64,000 bases of DNA from an uncultured bacterium (GTDB lineage: Bacteria; CSSED10-310; CALFER01), in assembly GCA_937951895.1 (NCBI GenBank), contig CALFER010000067.1, forward strand, positions 1-64,000, read 5' to 3'. Under the pieces are notes generated by a model. It made no database searches. It had not been told where the DNA came from and was given only the letters and a program-made list of their open reading frames with translations. Positions 55,595 to 64,000 of this stretch are shown here, one piece after another. The stretch's first letter is position 1. The number at the start of each line of letters is the position of its first letter. The translations under genes and the position numbers were made by a program.

Positions 55595-56989
55595 TTGACC
55601 AACCCACAGCTTTTCAGAAAGTCCATTCGCGTTCTTCTCGTTCTGGGCGATCTGCTTTCAGTTCCCATTTTTTACTATTTTTCTTACTGGATCCGCTCAA
55701 AAACAAACCTGATGTTTTTCGATGAAAAAATGCCGTTGGATCGTTTCAATTGGATCACGCACCATCTGGGTATCTTTATCGTAGTTCATATTGCCTTGAT
55801 TTACTTCCATGGTTTATACGATCGATTCTACAATTTAAAAAACAGCGAGATCATCAGTCGATCACTGCGCTCAGTGTCGATTGAAATCCTGATCCTGGTG
55901 GCGATCTACTTCTTCAGGCAGGACATCTTTTTTCCAAGGTCGGTTCTGATCCTTCTATGGCTGTTCAATTCCGTCTTCACTGCATCATGGCACATGGTTC
56001 TCACCCATGTGTATTCAGGTCGAATTCCTGAGCGCAACCTGCTGATCGTGGGCACTAACAGTTCCTCCATGGGGCTTGTAAAGGAAGTTCAAAGACTCCC
56101 GACATACGGGTTGAAAATCATTGGATTCCTCGATGATCACCCGGATGGTGTGCGTGAGCGGGATTTCTTCGGATATCCGATTTTGGGCAGCCGAGATGAC
56201 CTGCTTCGGATCGTTGACGAATATCGCGTTCAGGAGGTAGTTATTTCCTCAGAGAGTTCCTGGCAGGATGCCCTGATTGACAAGATCGCCCGTTTGGATC
56301 AAGTCCCTGCCAGGATTTCCATCATACCGACCTGTTATGAGATTCTCATCGGGCGTATCAATCATCTCCGAATCTATGACATCCCGCTGATCGAAGTGAT
56401 CAAGCAGCCAGTCGTGCCGATCGGGAAGCGCCTGACTGACATCATTCTCGCGATGCTGCTGCTCCTTCCCAGTCTTCCCATCATCGCGGTCGCTGCGATT
56501 CTGATCAAGATGACGTCGAAAGGACCGATTTTCTACCGACAGGAGCGATATGGAAAGAACCGTTCGGTGTTCACGATCGTCAAATTCCGCACACTGATTG
56601 ACGGTGCGGAGGACGCATGCGGTCCTGTACTGACGCGAGATGAAGATGCGCGTATCACTCCGGTCGGCCGCATCCTTCGGAAATACAGGATCGATGAACT
56701 GCCGCAATTGTTTAACATTTTGAAGGGGCAGATGAGTTTTGTGGGGCCGCGGCCCGAGCGCCCTTATTTTGTGGATCAGTTTATCTTCTCGATTCCGGGT
56801 TATGGTGAGCGATTTAAGGCCTTACCGGGATTGACAGGTCTGGCTCAGGTCAATGGCGGGTATGCAACGACTCCGGAAAACAAACTGAAGTATGATTTGG
56901 CATACATCTACAATCAGTCGGTCTATTTAGATGTTCGGATACTTGTCGAGACGATCAAAGTCATTTTAACCGGACAGGTGACTCCCTGA
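55595..56989 (+). CDS. Polyprenyl-phosphate glycosyl-1-phosphate transferase (WbaP/WcaJ type)
   Basis: 464 residues from TTG 55595 (GAGG 7 nt upstream); a longer frame from 55547 overlaps the previous gene. Four N-terminal membrane helices, a CoA-binding-like nucleotide domain (NLLIVGTNSSSMGLVKEV), one more helix, then the catalytic bacterial sugar transferase domain: PIFYRQERYGKNRSVFTIVKFRT, RILRKYRIDELPQLFNIL, MSFVGPRPERP and LPGLTGLAQVNG. It starts exopolysaccharide or O-antigen repeat synthesis by loading the first sugar phosphate on undecaprenyl phosphate. Confidence 0.92.
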   Translation: MTNPQLFRKSIRVLLVLGDLLSVPIFYYFSYWIRSKTNLMFFDEKMPLDRFNWITHHLGIFIVVHIALIYFHGLYDRFYNLKNSEIISRSLRSVSIEILILVAIYFFRQDIFFPRSVLILLWLFNSVFTASWHMVLTHVYSGRIPERNLLIVGTNSSSMGLVKEVQRLPTYGLKIIGFLDDHPDGVRERDFFGYPILGSRDDLLRIVDEYRVQEVVISSESSWQDALIDKIARLDQVPARISIIPTCYEILIGRINHLRIYDIPLIEVIKQPVVPIGKRLTDIILAMLLLLPSLPIIAVAAILIKMTSKGPIFYRQERYGKNRSVFTIVKFRTLIDGAEDACGPVLTRDEDARITPVGRILRKYRIDELPQLFNILKGQMSFVGPRPERPYFVDQFIFSIPGYGERFKALPGLTGLAQVNGGYATTPENKLKYDLAYIYNQSVYLDVRILVETIKVILTGQVTP

Positions 56990-57013
56990 ATCGGCCCGGT
57001 TCAACCTGAAATT

Positions 57014-58009
57014 TTACAACAGCAGGATTTCACACAGGATACCGGCAATCTCATCACAAGGAACCTGTGGCAAGTATTTTGACGTGATCGGTTCGAGGCC
57101 GAAAACGGATGGGTTTTCCAATATATGTTGGATGGCGAGAATGGATGAGACAAAGAAATGCGTTGTTTTCGGTATCAGCTGTTTTTCGGCAATCGCCCAA
57201 AAATCCCTCGTTTTTGATCTCTCAATCGCGTCGGCTATACAGAATTCGCCTGCATTGTATGCAGCCATGGCAAGGGTCCAATCGCCGAACCGGCTGTAGA
57301 GGTATTCGAGCGCATCCAGAGCTGCATCGGTCGACTTTTCGGGATCAAATCGCTCATCTCTTCCTGATTTGACCTGGAGTCCGAATTGCCGGGCAAACGA
57401 GGGTGCGAGTTGCCAGAGCCCGACATTGACTCCGAGGTTGTTCGCTCGGGCATGATAGCTGCTTTCGAGCAATGGTATCCAAGCGAGTTCGGCAGGTAAT
57501 CCCCGATCGATGATCTTCTGTTGGATCATCGGGATAAACACCTCTCCCCTGTCCAATCTTCGAAGCAGATCGCGTTTCCCGCGTTCAGAATAGAAGTTAA
57601 TCCGTCTTTGAACTTGATCCGGCAGTTGTCTCAGGATCGACTCTCTATCCCGATCCGATCCGTCGATAATACTGAGGGGGTGTTGTTGTTTCAGCAGATC
57701 TCTGTACAGGGCATTGGGAACATCTTCTTGTTGGAACTCCGAACCCGTTCCGATTGGCGATCGGATCCGGGTCATCGCCAGGCGTGCGATCAGTTGCGCA
57801 CTCCGCTCCTGATGGAGCTGCAATCGCTCATGCGTCTCAATACACTTGCATGTTTTACTCACGCTGAGTTGCACATGGCTGACAGGCAAAGAAAACGTCG
57901 AGATCAGAGTGATGTTGGCAAACAACAGGCGGGTCGACAAGCGCTGTATGATACGGTCAATCCTGGAGCATACCCTTGAGTAAATTGACCTGGGTTCGAA
58001 TCTCTGCAT
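57014..58009 (-). CDS. Lytic transglycosylase (SLT/MltD type)
   Basis: About 331 residues. The start is uncertain: ATG 58009 overlaps the end of dnaA by 53 bp without a ribosome site; in-frame TTG codons just past the dnaA stop are alternatives. A hydrophobic stretch (LLFANITLISTFSLPVSH) looks like a signal peptide. The goose-type lysozyme/SLT core is clear: LAWIPLLESSYHARA with catalytic Glu, VGLWQLAPSFARQFGL, and MAAYNAGEF. No LysM repeats are present. It cleaves peptidoglycan glycan strands in the periplasm. Confidence 0.85.
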   Translation of the reverse strand: MQRFEPRSIYSRVCSRIDRIIQRLSTRLLFANITLISTFSLPVSHVQLSVSKTCKCIETHERLQLHQERSAQLIARLAMTRIRSPIGTGSEFQQEDVPNALYRDLLKQQHPLSIIDGSDRDRESILRQLPDQVQRRINFYSERGKRDLLRRLDRGEVFIPMIQQKIIDRGLPAELAWIPLLESSYHARANNLGVNVGLWQLAPSFARQFGLQVKSGRDERFDPEKSTDAALDALEYLYSRFGDWTLAMAAYNAGEFCIADAIERSKTRDFWAIAEKQLIPKTTHFFVSSILAIQHILENPSVFGLEPITSKYLPQVPCDEIAGILCEILLL

Positions 58010-59336
58010 CGGCAACCATGTCCATTTCAACCTTGCGGCAGGCATGAATGACGGTGGTATGATTCCTTCCGCCAAATTTTTTCCCGATCTCCGAGAGTGA
58101 CTGATTTGTGAATTCCCGGCATAAATACATGGCGATCTGCCTGGGGATGGAGACGTCCTGGGTTCTGCCTTTTGCCCTCAGTGCCGAAGTCTTGATGTCA
58201 TAGTATTGAGCGACCTGTTTTTGGACAGCCTCAATCGTCAGGGTTTGATCGTTATCCGAAACATATTGGCGCAGACTCTCCCAGGCGGCATCCATATCGA
58301 TTTTTGCTCCGGTCAGGGATGAGCGTGCAGTGAGATTGACCAATGAGCCCTCGAGTTCGCGAATGTTTGATTTTACTTTGGAAGCGATGAACAACGCGAT
58401 GTCATTGGAGAGAGGCAATCCCATCTCATCCGCTTTTTTCTGAAGGATCGCCACTTTCGTTTCGAGAGTCGGAGGTTGGATGTCCGCGATCAAACCTGCT
58501 TCAAAACGGGATCGGATGCGTTCTTCCAGATTGGAGATGGAACGAGGGGGTTGATCCGAAGTAATGATGATCTGTTTATGGGCTCCGTACAGGGTGTTGA
58601 ACGTATGAAAGAATTCGGAGACGGTTGAATCCTTACCCGCGATGAATTGAATATCATCAATCATCAGCACATCCACACTCCGATACTTCGATCGGAATTC
58701 AGCCATCTTTTCATAGCGGATGTGACTGATCATTTCATTCGTGAACTGCTCCGATTGAACGTACAAGACGCGGGCTTCAGGGTTTTTCCTGAGTATCGTG
58801 TTTCCGATGGCGTGCATGAGATGTGTTTTCCCCAGCCCGACACCGCCATGGAGGAACAATGGGTTGTATGAACCGGATGGTTTGTCGGCAACCGCCTGAG
58901 CAGCGGCATGTGCGAACTGGTTGGAAGGTCCCACGATGAAACGCTCAAATGTATAATGTGGTTGAAGTGAATTCGTGACATACCGGCTTAACTCGGACAC
59001 CGCAGTTTGCCCCGTCGGGCTGGCTCCTGAATCCGGTGAAATGCCGGATCCTGAAGTAAACAAGGGCAACGATTCATCAGTTTTATCCGGTGCGACCTGA
59101 TAGATGATTTCCATCCGTTGCTGCGCGATTTCTTCGACAATTTCCTGAATTTTCGTGGAATACTTCTCCTGGAGAAGCTGCTTGTAGAGGTGACCAGGGA
59201 CTTCGACGACCAGGCTGTTATTGGTGCTTGAGAGTTGGGATGTCTGCTTGAACCAGGTTTCAAACACCTGGCGACTGACCACTTTCCGCATGCTTTTTAA
59301 AACACTCGCCCACAAATCCCCAGAACCTGTCTTCAC
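57957..59336 (-). CDS. dnaA: Chromosomal replication initiator DnaA
   Basis: 459 residues, GTG start with GAGAGG 5 nt upstream. All domains are present: N-terminal domain I (LWASVLKSMRKVVSRQVFETWF), AAA+ core with Walker A GGVGLGKTH and Walker B VLMIDDIQF, and the DNA-binding domain IV signature GGRNHTTVIHACRKVE. It is followed by a lytic transglycosylase gene rather than dnaN, and ligA lies behind it, so the classic dnaA-dnaN-recF order is broken. No DnaA box cluster is visible within about 200 bp. Confidence 0.96.
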   Translation of the reverse strand: MKTGSGDLWASVLKSMRKVVSRQVFETWFKQTSQLSSTNNSLVVEVPGHLYKQLLQEKYSTKIQEIVEEIAQQRMEIIYQVAPDKTDESLPLFTSGSGISPDSGASPTGQTAVSELSRYVTNSLQPHYTFERFIVGPSNQFAHAAAQAVADKPSGSYNPLFLHGGVGLGKTHLMHAIGNTILRKNPEARVLYVQSEQFTNEMISHIRYEKMAEFRSKYRSVDVLMIDDIQFIAGKDSTVSEFFHTFNTLYGAHKQIIITSDQPPRSISNLEERIRSRFEAGLIADIQPPTLETKVAILQKKADEMGLPLSNDIALFIASKVKSNIRELEGSLVNLTARSSLTGAKIDMDAAWESLRQYVSDNDQTLTIEAVQKQVAQYYDIKTSALRAKGRTQDVSIPRQIAMYLCREFTNQSLSEIGKKFGGRNHTTVIHACRKVEMDMVADAEIRTQVNLLKGMLQD

Positions 59337-59411
59337 ATCATCCTCTCAATCGGAGCCGAACATACCGGATCTCAGATCTGGAAAACCATTCCCTCATCCG
59401 AGCGAGATCGG

Positions 59412-59441
59412 ATTCTAACATCCTGTTGTTTTGCGAGTCAA
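59412..59441 (-). promoter_or_regulatory. Sigma70-type promoter for dnaA
   Basis: On the minus strand, TTGACT (59441-59436), 18-nt spacer, TAGAAT (59417-59412, 5 of 6). The start near 59405 leaves a leader of about 70 nt. The -35 box lies inside a small inverted repeat (TTGCG/CGCAA, 59431-59446) that could be a binding site. Confidence 0.6.
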
Positions 59442-59460
59442 CGCAAGCGGCTGCATTTGT

Positions 59461-61485
59461 TCAAGCACCAGATCCGTTTCGCATGGCCAGGTCGATGAAC
59501 TCCTGTTCAGAGAGTACTGTCAATCCCAATCTGACAGCTTCGTCGTATTTACTACCGGGATCAGCTCCCACGACGATGAAGTCCACATGCCTGCTGACGG
59601 ATGAAAGCACACGTCCTCCAGATTTTTCCACGATATTCTTGGCCGCTGATCGCGAGAATCGATTCATCGTTCCCGTAAAGACAAACGCTTTACCTGCCAG
59701 CATCCCTGAAATTGCAGCTCCTTCAATCTCGAGGATTCTGACGCCATTGGTTTTCAGGGCTTCGATCTGCATCCGGTTCTCGGAGTTCTGGAAATAATCC
59801 CACACGGACTGAGCCGATTCGGGTCCCAGAGTGTCAATCGTCTGCAGGTCAAGAGGAGTCGCATTCATGACCGCATCCAGGGATCGAAAATGGGTTGCCA
59901 GTAACTTAGCCGACTTCTCGCCGATTCTGCGAATTCCCAATGCAAAAATGAATCGATCGAGCGTGATTTGCTTCGATCCGTCGATCTGTTCGATCAGCTT
60001 CTGCGCTGATTTCAGTCCCTGGCGTTCGAGTGCAACAACGTCCTGAACGGTCAATGCAAAGAGGTCCGCCGGTCTCTCGACAACTGCCTTCCCGAGAAGT
60101 TGTGCAATCAATTTATCTCCCAATCCCTCGATATCGAATCCACCTTTTGAAGCGAAGTGTGCCAATCGTTCCTCACGCTGCGCGGGACAACTATAATTCG
60201 GGCATCGGAGAGCAATCGCATCATCTTCTTTCTTGACTGCAGTCAGGCATACGGGGCATTGAGTCGGTTCCGGAGGCACAATCTCATCACCTGTCCGACT
60301 TTCCCGCACAGGACCCAACACCTCCGGGATCACGTCACCGGCTCGCTGAACCCATACATAATCCCCAAGTCTGATATCCTTCTTTCTGATTTCGTCCAGG
60401 TTGTGAAGTGTTGCCCGTCTGATTTCCACACCGGCAACCGACACCGGTTCCAGGCACGCAACCGGGGTCAGAACTCCGCTGCGACCGACCTGCCAGATGA
60501 TCTCGAGCAACCGGGTGGATACTTGTTGGGGAGCGAACTTGCCAGCAATCGCATATCGGGGACTGCGCGTCGTTTCCCCCAAGATCCTCCAATGCACCAG
60601 ATCATTGATCTTCACAACGATTCCATCAATGTCGTACGGCAACTTTTCCCGCAGCGATTCCAACTGCTGATATCGCGCGACGACTGCTTCAATCCCATGA
60701 CATAAAAATCTGTTCGGGTTCACGGGCAACCCGATCGATTGAATGAAATCCAACACGTCCCAATGCGTGTTTTTTCCCGATAAATGGGGGTCGGCGACCC
60801 CGTAACAGAACAGACTCAAACCGCGTGATGCCGTGATCGCAGGATCGAGCTGCCGTAACGAACCGGCAGCCGCGTTTCTCGGGTTGGCAAACAATGCTTC
60901 CCCCGCGGCACGACGCGCTTCATTCAAGGCATTGAATCGTTCATGCGTCAGCAGTACTTCACCACGGAGTTCGATGCGATGATGCATGGGATCGACGCCG
61001 GCAAGTCTCAAGGGAATCGATGGAATCGTCCGCAGATTGAGCGTGACGTTTTCTCCTTCAATACCGTTTCCGCGCGTCGATCCCGTCGTGAACACGCCGT
61101 CTTCATAGATCAACTCCACCGCAAGACCATCGAGTTTCAATTCAACGATGTATTCAACGGGGCATTCGGAGTTCAGCAGCTTCTTGACACGAAGGTCGAA
61201 CTCTCTGAGTTCATTTTCGTTCATCGCGTTGTCGAGGCTGATCATGGGGATCCGATGTCGCACAATGCCCAATTCGGTCTGTGGAGAGGCTCCGACCCGC
61301 TGTGTCGGTGAAAATGGTGATCTCAGTTCAGGGAATCGGCGTTCGAGTTCGATCAACTCCCGGAAGAGCTGATCGTACTGCGCATCGGCAATGATCGGTG
61401 CATTGTCCACATAATACCGCCGATTATGTGCTTCGATCTCATGCACGAGTTCGGCAATGCGCCTCGAAGCAGATTCAGTATTCAT
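59461..61485 (-). CDS. ligA: NAD-dependent DNA ligase
   Basis: 674 residues from ATG 61485, which overlaps the coaD stop (ATGA); an upstream in-frame start at 61530 lies inside coaD. Adenylation domain with the nucleotidyl Lys in VELKLDGLAVEL, OB-fold, four-cysteine zinc finger (CPVC...CPNYSC), helix-hairpin-helix region and a C-terminal BRCT domain (GKAFVFTGTMNRFSRSAAK). Full length and intact; joins nicks in replication and repair. Confidence 0.95.
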   Translation of the reverse strand: MNTESASRRIAELVHEIEAHNRRYYVDNAPIIADAQYDQLFRELIELERRFPELRSPFSPTQRVGASPQTELGIVRHRIPMISLDNAMNENELREFDLRVKKLLNSECPVEYIVELKLDGLAVELIYEDGVFTTGSTRGNGIEGENVTLNLRTIPSIPLRLAGVDPMHHRIELRGEVLLTHERFNALNEARRAAGEALFANPRNAAAGSLRQLDPAITASRGLSLFCYGVADPHLSGKNTHWDVLDFIQSIGLPVNPNRFLCHGIEAVVARYQQLESLREKLPYDIDGIVVKINDLVHWRILGETTRSPRYAIAGKFAPQQVSTRLLEIIWQVGRSGVLTPVACLEPVSVAGVEIRRATLHNLDEIRKKDIRLGDYVWVQRAGDVIPEVLGPVRESRTGDEIVPPEPTQCPVCLTAVKKEDDAIALRCPNYSCPAQREERLAHFASKGGFDIEGLGDKLIAQLLGKAVVERPADLFALTVQDVVALERQGLKSAQKLIEQIDGSKQITLDRFIFALGIRRIGEKSAKLLATHFRSLDAVMNATPLDLQTIDTLGPESAQSVWDYFQNSENRMQIEALKTNGVRILEIEGAAISGMLAGKAFVFTGTMNRFSRSAAKNIVEKSGGRVLSSVSRHVDFIVVGADPGSKYDEAVRLGLTVLSEQEFIDLAMRNGSGA

Positions 61486-61973
61486 TCCTGCATCCTCGAC
61501 ATCTTTTTCATCAACATGGAGAGTGCGCAATCCGGTACGAGACCAGCGACGTTACCACCCAGGGCTGCGATTTCCTTCACGAGGCCCGAACTGAGATAGG
61601 TCAGGTCGGCGCAGGCCATAAGGTAAACAGTATTGATCGATGGTTTCAGGCGACGATTCATCAGTGATAACTGAAATTCAAATTCAAAATCCGATACCGC
61701 TCTCAACCCTCTCAGAATCACGTCGGCATCAATCCGATCCGCATACTCGACAAGAAGACCGTCGAACGAATCGATCGCAATAACGCGCGGCATGTCGCGG
61801 GTTGCTTCTCGAATCATACCGATACGCTCAGCCGCTGAAAACAAAGGTGTTTTTGATGGATTACTCAGCACGGCAACCGTCAGTCGATCAAAAATCTGGC
61901 ATCCTCGATGAATGATATCGAGATGCCCGTTCGTAATAGGGTCGAATGACCCTGGATACACCGCATGATGCAT
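61482..61973 (-). CDS. coaD: Phosphopantetheine adenylyltransferase
   Basis: 163 residues, ATG start. Nucleotidyltransferase motifs AVYPGSFDPITNGHLDII, LRGLRAVSDFEFEFQ and TYLSSGLVKEIAALGG define CoaD, which makes dephospho-CoA from 4'-phosphopantetheine and ATP. Sits between rsmD (3 bp upstream) and ligA (overlap); rsmD-coaD pairing is common. Confidence 0.95.
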   Translation of the reverse strand: MHHAVYPGSFDPITNGHLDIIHRGCQIFDRLTVAVLSNPSKTPLFSAAERIGMIREATRDMPRVIAIDSFDGLLVEYADRIDADVILRGLRAVSDFEFEFQLSLMNRRLKPSINTVYLMACADLTYLSSGLVKEIAALGGNVAGLVPDCALSMLMKKMSRMQE

Positions 61974-61976
61974 GAG

Positions 61977-62537
61977 TTATATCTCCTTGAAGGCCTTGTT
62001 TCGCCAGAACACGAGACGGGTTTCCCCATAACGTTCCGATCTGAAAGGCATCAGTTGATTGAGGGAGCACTCCAAGTCCGTCTTGTGATGCGATTCAGTG
62101 ATAGCCCACCCATCGATCCCCTTGTCAAGAATCTTGAGAATCTTCTCCGTCAGATCCGAATCATACGGCGGATCGATGAAAAAGACAGCATTCGGGCAGT
62201 CATTACGAATTTTCGGGAGGTGTTTCAGTGCACAGCCCTGGATAATCGTCAACTCGGGTGGACAGCTCAATTTTATGGCGTTTGCCCGCATGGACTGAAT
62301 CAATTGAGGATTTTTTTCGATCAGGATGACGTGGGGAGATCCTCTGGAGAGCGCTTCAAAACCAACGGCTCCGGATCCGGAAAAGACATCGACGAATGGA
62401 TGGTGCTCGATGATCGGTTCCAGAATCGCGAACAGACTCGTTTTTACGCGATCCGAAGTCGGTCGGACCGCTGAATGTCGTGGAATTTCGATTCGTTTCC
62501 GGGCAAACACACCGGCTTGAATCTGAATGAATGACAT
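61977..62537 (-). CDS. rsmD: 16S rRNA (guanine966-N2)-methyltransferase
   Basis: 186 residues from ATG 62537 (TTG at 62540 also open). It has the RsmD N-terminal signature AVRPTSDRVKTSLFAIL, SAM-binding motif DVFSGSGAVGFEALSRG, and catalytic IDPPY. It methylates G966 of 16S rRNA during small-subunit maturation. Start overlaps the preceding stop by one base (TGATG). Confidence 0.93.
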   Translation of the reverse strand: MSFIQIQAGVFARKRIEIPRHSAVRPTSDRVKTSLFAILEPIIEHHPFVDVFSGSGAVGFEALSRGSPHVILIEKNPQLIQSMRANAIKLSCPPELTIIQGCALKHLPKIRNDCPNAVFFIDPPYDSDLTEKILKILDKGIDGWAITESHHKTDLECSLNQLMPFRSERYGETRLVFWRNKAFKEI

Positions 62538-63544
62538 CAATCTCCAGTCTTATTCATTGTTTCAAGCAAACGTTTCTGAAGTTCTTCCGGAGCAACGGTG
62601 GGGGCTTTATCTTCCGTATTGAGCAGATACCCTGTTGTCGAGTCCATCGTAACGTCCGGATGCAATGGATCGATTCGGTTGACGGTTATCTTGATCGTCA
62701 GATCGATGTACCGGATACCACGAATCTGAACAGCCGAGATCAAATAGCGTGCGACGGGAGGCGGTAGATCCTTCACAGATAAATCCGTCCGGATTTTACC
62801 TCTCCACAAAAACAACTCAAAACAAGTCGAACCGGTCCCCTGATAGGTGGCTTTGGAATCCGGATTCAGGGTGAAGATGGCGTTTCCTGAACTCGAGTGT
62901 TGCGGTGCGGGTTCAAAGAGCAGATCCACGGGGTCCGGGCAGTTTTGCTTGGGCCTGATTACCCAACTCCATGGATAATCCTCTCCATCCGATTCCAGTT
63001 CAATGTCGAACCGGACAATCGGTTCGACAGGTTCCATTTCCCAATTGACAAAAACTGAAGTATCTCCTTTGAATTCAATTGTTTTTTCCTGGGTGATAAA
63101 CAGTGGATGTTGAACTCTGACAATGTATTTTGCCGGCTCCAGCTTATTGCTGAAATATGGCGTCAGTCCTTGAATCTGTCCATTGAGATACACATCCATA
63201 CCTGAAGGTTCTGTTGACACAGTGAGGCCAGGCACCGACGGACCGGAAGGAATAATGACCGTTCCCCCGGGCTGTTTGTTTCTCCCAGATACGCTCAGCA
63301 TGACCTGGAGTGCTCCTGGAGACATCCCTGCATCGACCAATCGTTGCACGACAGCAACATTCGCCTCGAAATCGACTCCACGCTTCTGGAGTTGGGAGAT
63401 GATGAAATCGTCTGTTTTTCCTGAAGAGGCTAATGTCACAAGTTCATCAACAGACAGGGGTTTTTCGGAATCCGCTGCATCGGTTGCAATGAGGGAGATC
63501 ATGAGCAATTGGGCACAGAATACCAGGATGTATTTCATTCGCAT
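62537..63544 (-). CDS. Exported PEGA-domain protein
   Basis: 335 residues with a signal peptide (MKYILVFCAQLLMISLIATDA). Residues about 30-90 form a helical segment (LSVDELVTLASSGKTDDFIISQLQ). A PEGA domain follows near 105-160 (VSTEPSGMDVYLNGQIQGLTP), a short beta unit found in surface and secretion-linked proteins. The C-terminal 170 residues are beta-rich with two cysteines and no recognised family. Cotranscribed with rsmD and coaD by position, with 10 bp overlap with the small gene upstream. Confidence 0.82.
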   Translation of the reverse strand: MRMKYILVFCAQLLMISLIATDAADSEKPLSVDELVTLASSGKTDDFIISQLQKRGVDFEANVAVVQRLVDAGMSPGALQVMLSVSGRNKQPGGTVIIPSGPSVPGLTVSTEPSGMDVYLNGQIQGLTPYFSNKLEPAKYIVRVQHPLFITQEKTIEFKGDTSVFVNWEMEPVEPIVRFDIELESDGEDYPWSWVIRPKQNCPDPVDLLFEPAPQHSSSGNAIFTLNPDSKATYQGTGSTCFELFLWRGKIRTDLSVKDLPPPVARYLISAVQIRGIRYIDLTIKITVNRIDPLHPDVTMDSTTGYLLNTEDKAPTVAPEELQKRLLETMNKTGD

Positions 63545-63750
63545 ACGACAGAACCATCCTTAAGATTGTACTGAATTTTACGCGTTGGGGATTCGATGAG
63601 AACCATGCCTTCGTCAAAAACAGTGACCTTCGATCCGAAGTCCTCCAGTTCAACATTCACAATAATCAACCCATGTTCAGGATTTTTTCGATCCGTGGCA
63701 TGGATCTGATATCGGAAACCTCGGTTGATGTAAGCAGTGCCTTTCGTCAT
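63535..63750 (-). CDS. Small protein of unknown function
   Basis: 71 residues, ATG with GAGG 6 nt upstream. It has no signal peptide or membrane segment. The pattern of short strands (AYINRGFRYQIHAT; LIIVNVELEDFGSKVTVF; MVLIESPTRKIQYNL) suggests a single small beta-barrel or sandwich. The overlap with the PEGA protein gene and the good ribosome site support a real gene. I do not recognise it. Confidence 0.6.
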   Translation of the reverse strand: MTKGTAYINRGFRYQIHATDRKNPEHGLIIVNVELEDFGSKVTVFDEGMVLIESPTRKIQYNLKDGSVVCE

Positions 63751-63818
63751 CTTTTCCTCGATCAGTCTCGTCCAGCTGACATTAATCAGTCGTTTCAGGT
63801 GTTCCGGTGACGCGAGCG

Positions 63819-64000
63819 CTACATGTTGGTGAGATGCAGGTGTCCGCTCGAATCAATGAACCGTTTGATCGGACGCGTCACTGTGTTGTATTTGTATCGA
63901 TTGTAATACTGCAGTACCCGGTCCACATAATTGACCGTTTCTTCAATGGGCGGAATCGTACGCGAATTGATAACCCGCCCTTCACCGGCATTGTAAGCCG
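63819..64000 (-). CDS. C-terminal end of a second lytic transglycosylase (partial)
   Basis: A minus-strand frame enters from the right edge and stops at TAG 63819. The 59 visible residues include AYNAGEGRV and IPPIEETVNYVDRVLQYYNRY, the end of the SLT transglycosylase domain that binds glycan next to the active-site cleft. The catalytic Glu would lie outside the window. Distinct from the enzyme at 57014-58009. Confidence 0.85.
   Translation of the reverse strand, partial: AYNAGEGRVINSRTIPPIEETVNYVDRVLQYYNRYKYNTVTRPIKRFIDSSGHLHLTNM

Noticed and set aside
57521..57979. Plus-strand open frame opposite the lytic transglycosylase
   Set aside because: Antisense to a clearly recognised SLT domain; no ribosome site.
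57985..58000. GGTTCGAATC resembling a tRNA T-loop
   Set aside because: It lies inside dnaA and no cloverleaf can be formed around it.

Overview
The window (64 kb, moderately GC-rich, tightly packed, no intergenic gap above 300 bp) looks like a chromosomal segment of an uncultivated Gram-negative bacterium. The evidence is lipoprotein signals, a GspC-like lipoprotein, PilT, lytic transglycosylases and several very large exported proteins with Pro/Thr-rich linkers. I see no rRNA, CRISPR array, IS element, phage gene or integrase. I cannot name a phylum from sequence alone; the mix of anaerobic one-carbon/flavin-cluster enzymes with large modular exoproteins suggests an anaerobic candidate phylum.

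Layout. (1) 1-8275, minus strand: four genes with overlapping ends encode a PgsC/CapC-like polytopic membrane protein with an extra hydrolase-like domain, a large exported protein, an exported hydrolase-like protein and a partial exported protein with helical repeats. This looks like an envelope-polymer (poly-gamma-glutamate-like) system. (2) 8397-18048, plus strand: a strong sigma70-type promoter followed by four exported proteins. Two consist of tandem beta-sandwich repeats, one is an M14 carboxypeptidase-like protein and one is a C25 gingipain-like protein. Both peptidase-like proteins have lost key catalytic or metal-binding residues, and three of the four share an unrecognised C-terminal domain with a FWPxW signature. 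(3) 18171-27813, plus strand: a ten-gene operon of HdrC, HdrB, a QmoA-like and a QmoB/MvhD-like flavoprotein, MetV, MetF, a LarA-family protein, a GcvH-like lipoyl carrier, and GlcD- and GlcF-type 2-hydroxyacid oxidoreductase subunits. It appears to link a methylene-tetrahydrofolate reductase to a heterodisulfide-reductase-like electron-transfer complex and to lactate/glycolate oxidation. (4) 27796-35630, minus strand: RNase D, GlnRS, GluRS, a CpeT-family lipoprotein, a CoA-disulfide-reductase-like flavoprotein, a TSUP transporter and a DUF2147 protein.

(5) 35733-47644, plus strand: tRNA-Lys(CTT) with a good promoter, a 1645-residue FG-GAP repeat exoprotein with a clear terminator, thpR-recA, pilT, alaS and a J-domain/TPR protein. 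(6) 47674-56989: an M20/M28-like peptidase divergent from a sigma54-type response regulator, a small exported protein, a GspC-like lipoprotein, a BNR/Asp-box protein, a GT-C-type membrane glycosyltransferase, a GT2 glycosyltransferase and a polyprenyl-phosphate sugar transferase. (7) 57014-64000, minus strand: a lytic transglycosylase, dnaA (not next to dnaN), ligA, coaD, rsmD, a PEGA-domain protein, a small protein and the end of a second lytic transglycosylase.

The most promising material for something undescribed is the PgsC-like operon with its duplicated hydrolase domain, the FWPxW C-terminal domain shared by the exoprotein cluster, and the Hdr/Qmo-MetVF-LarA-GcvH-GlcDF operon.
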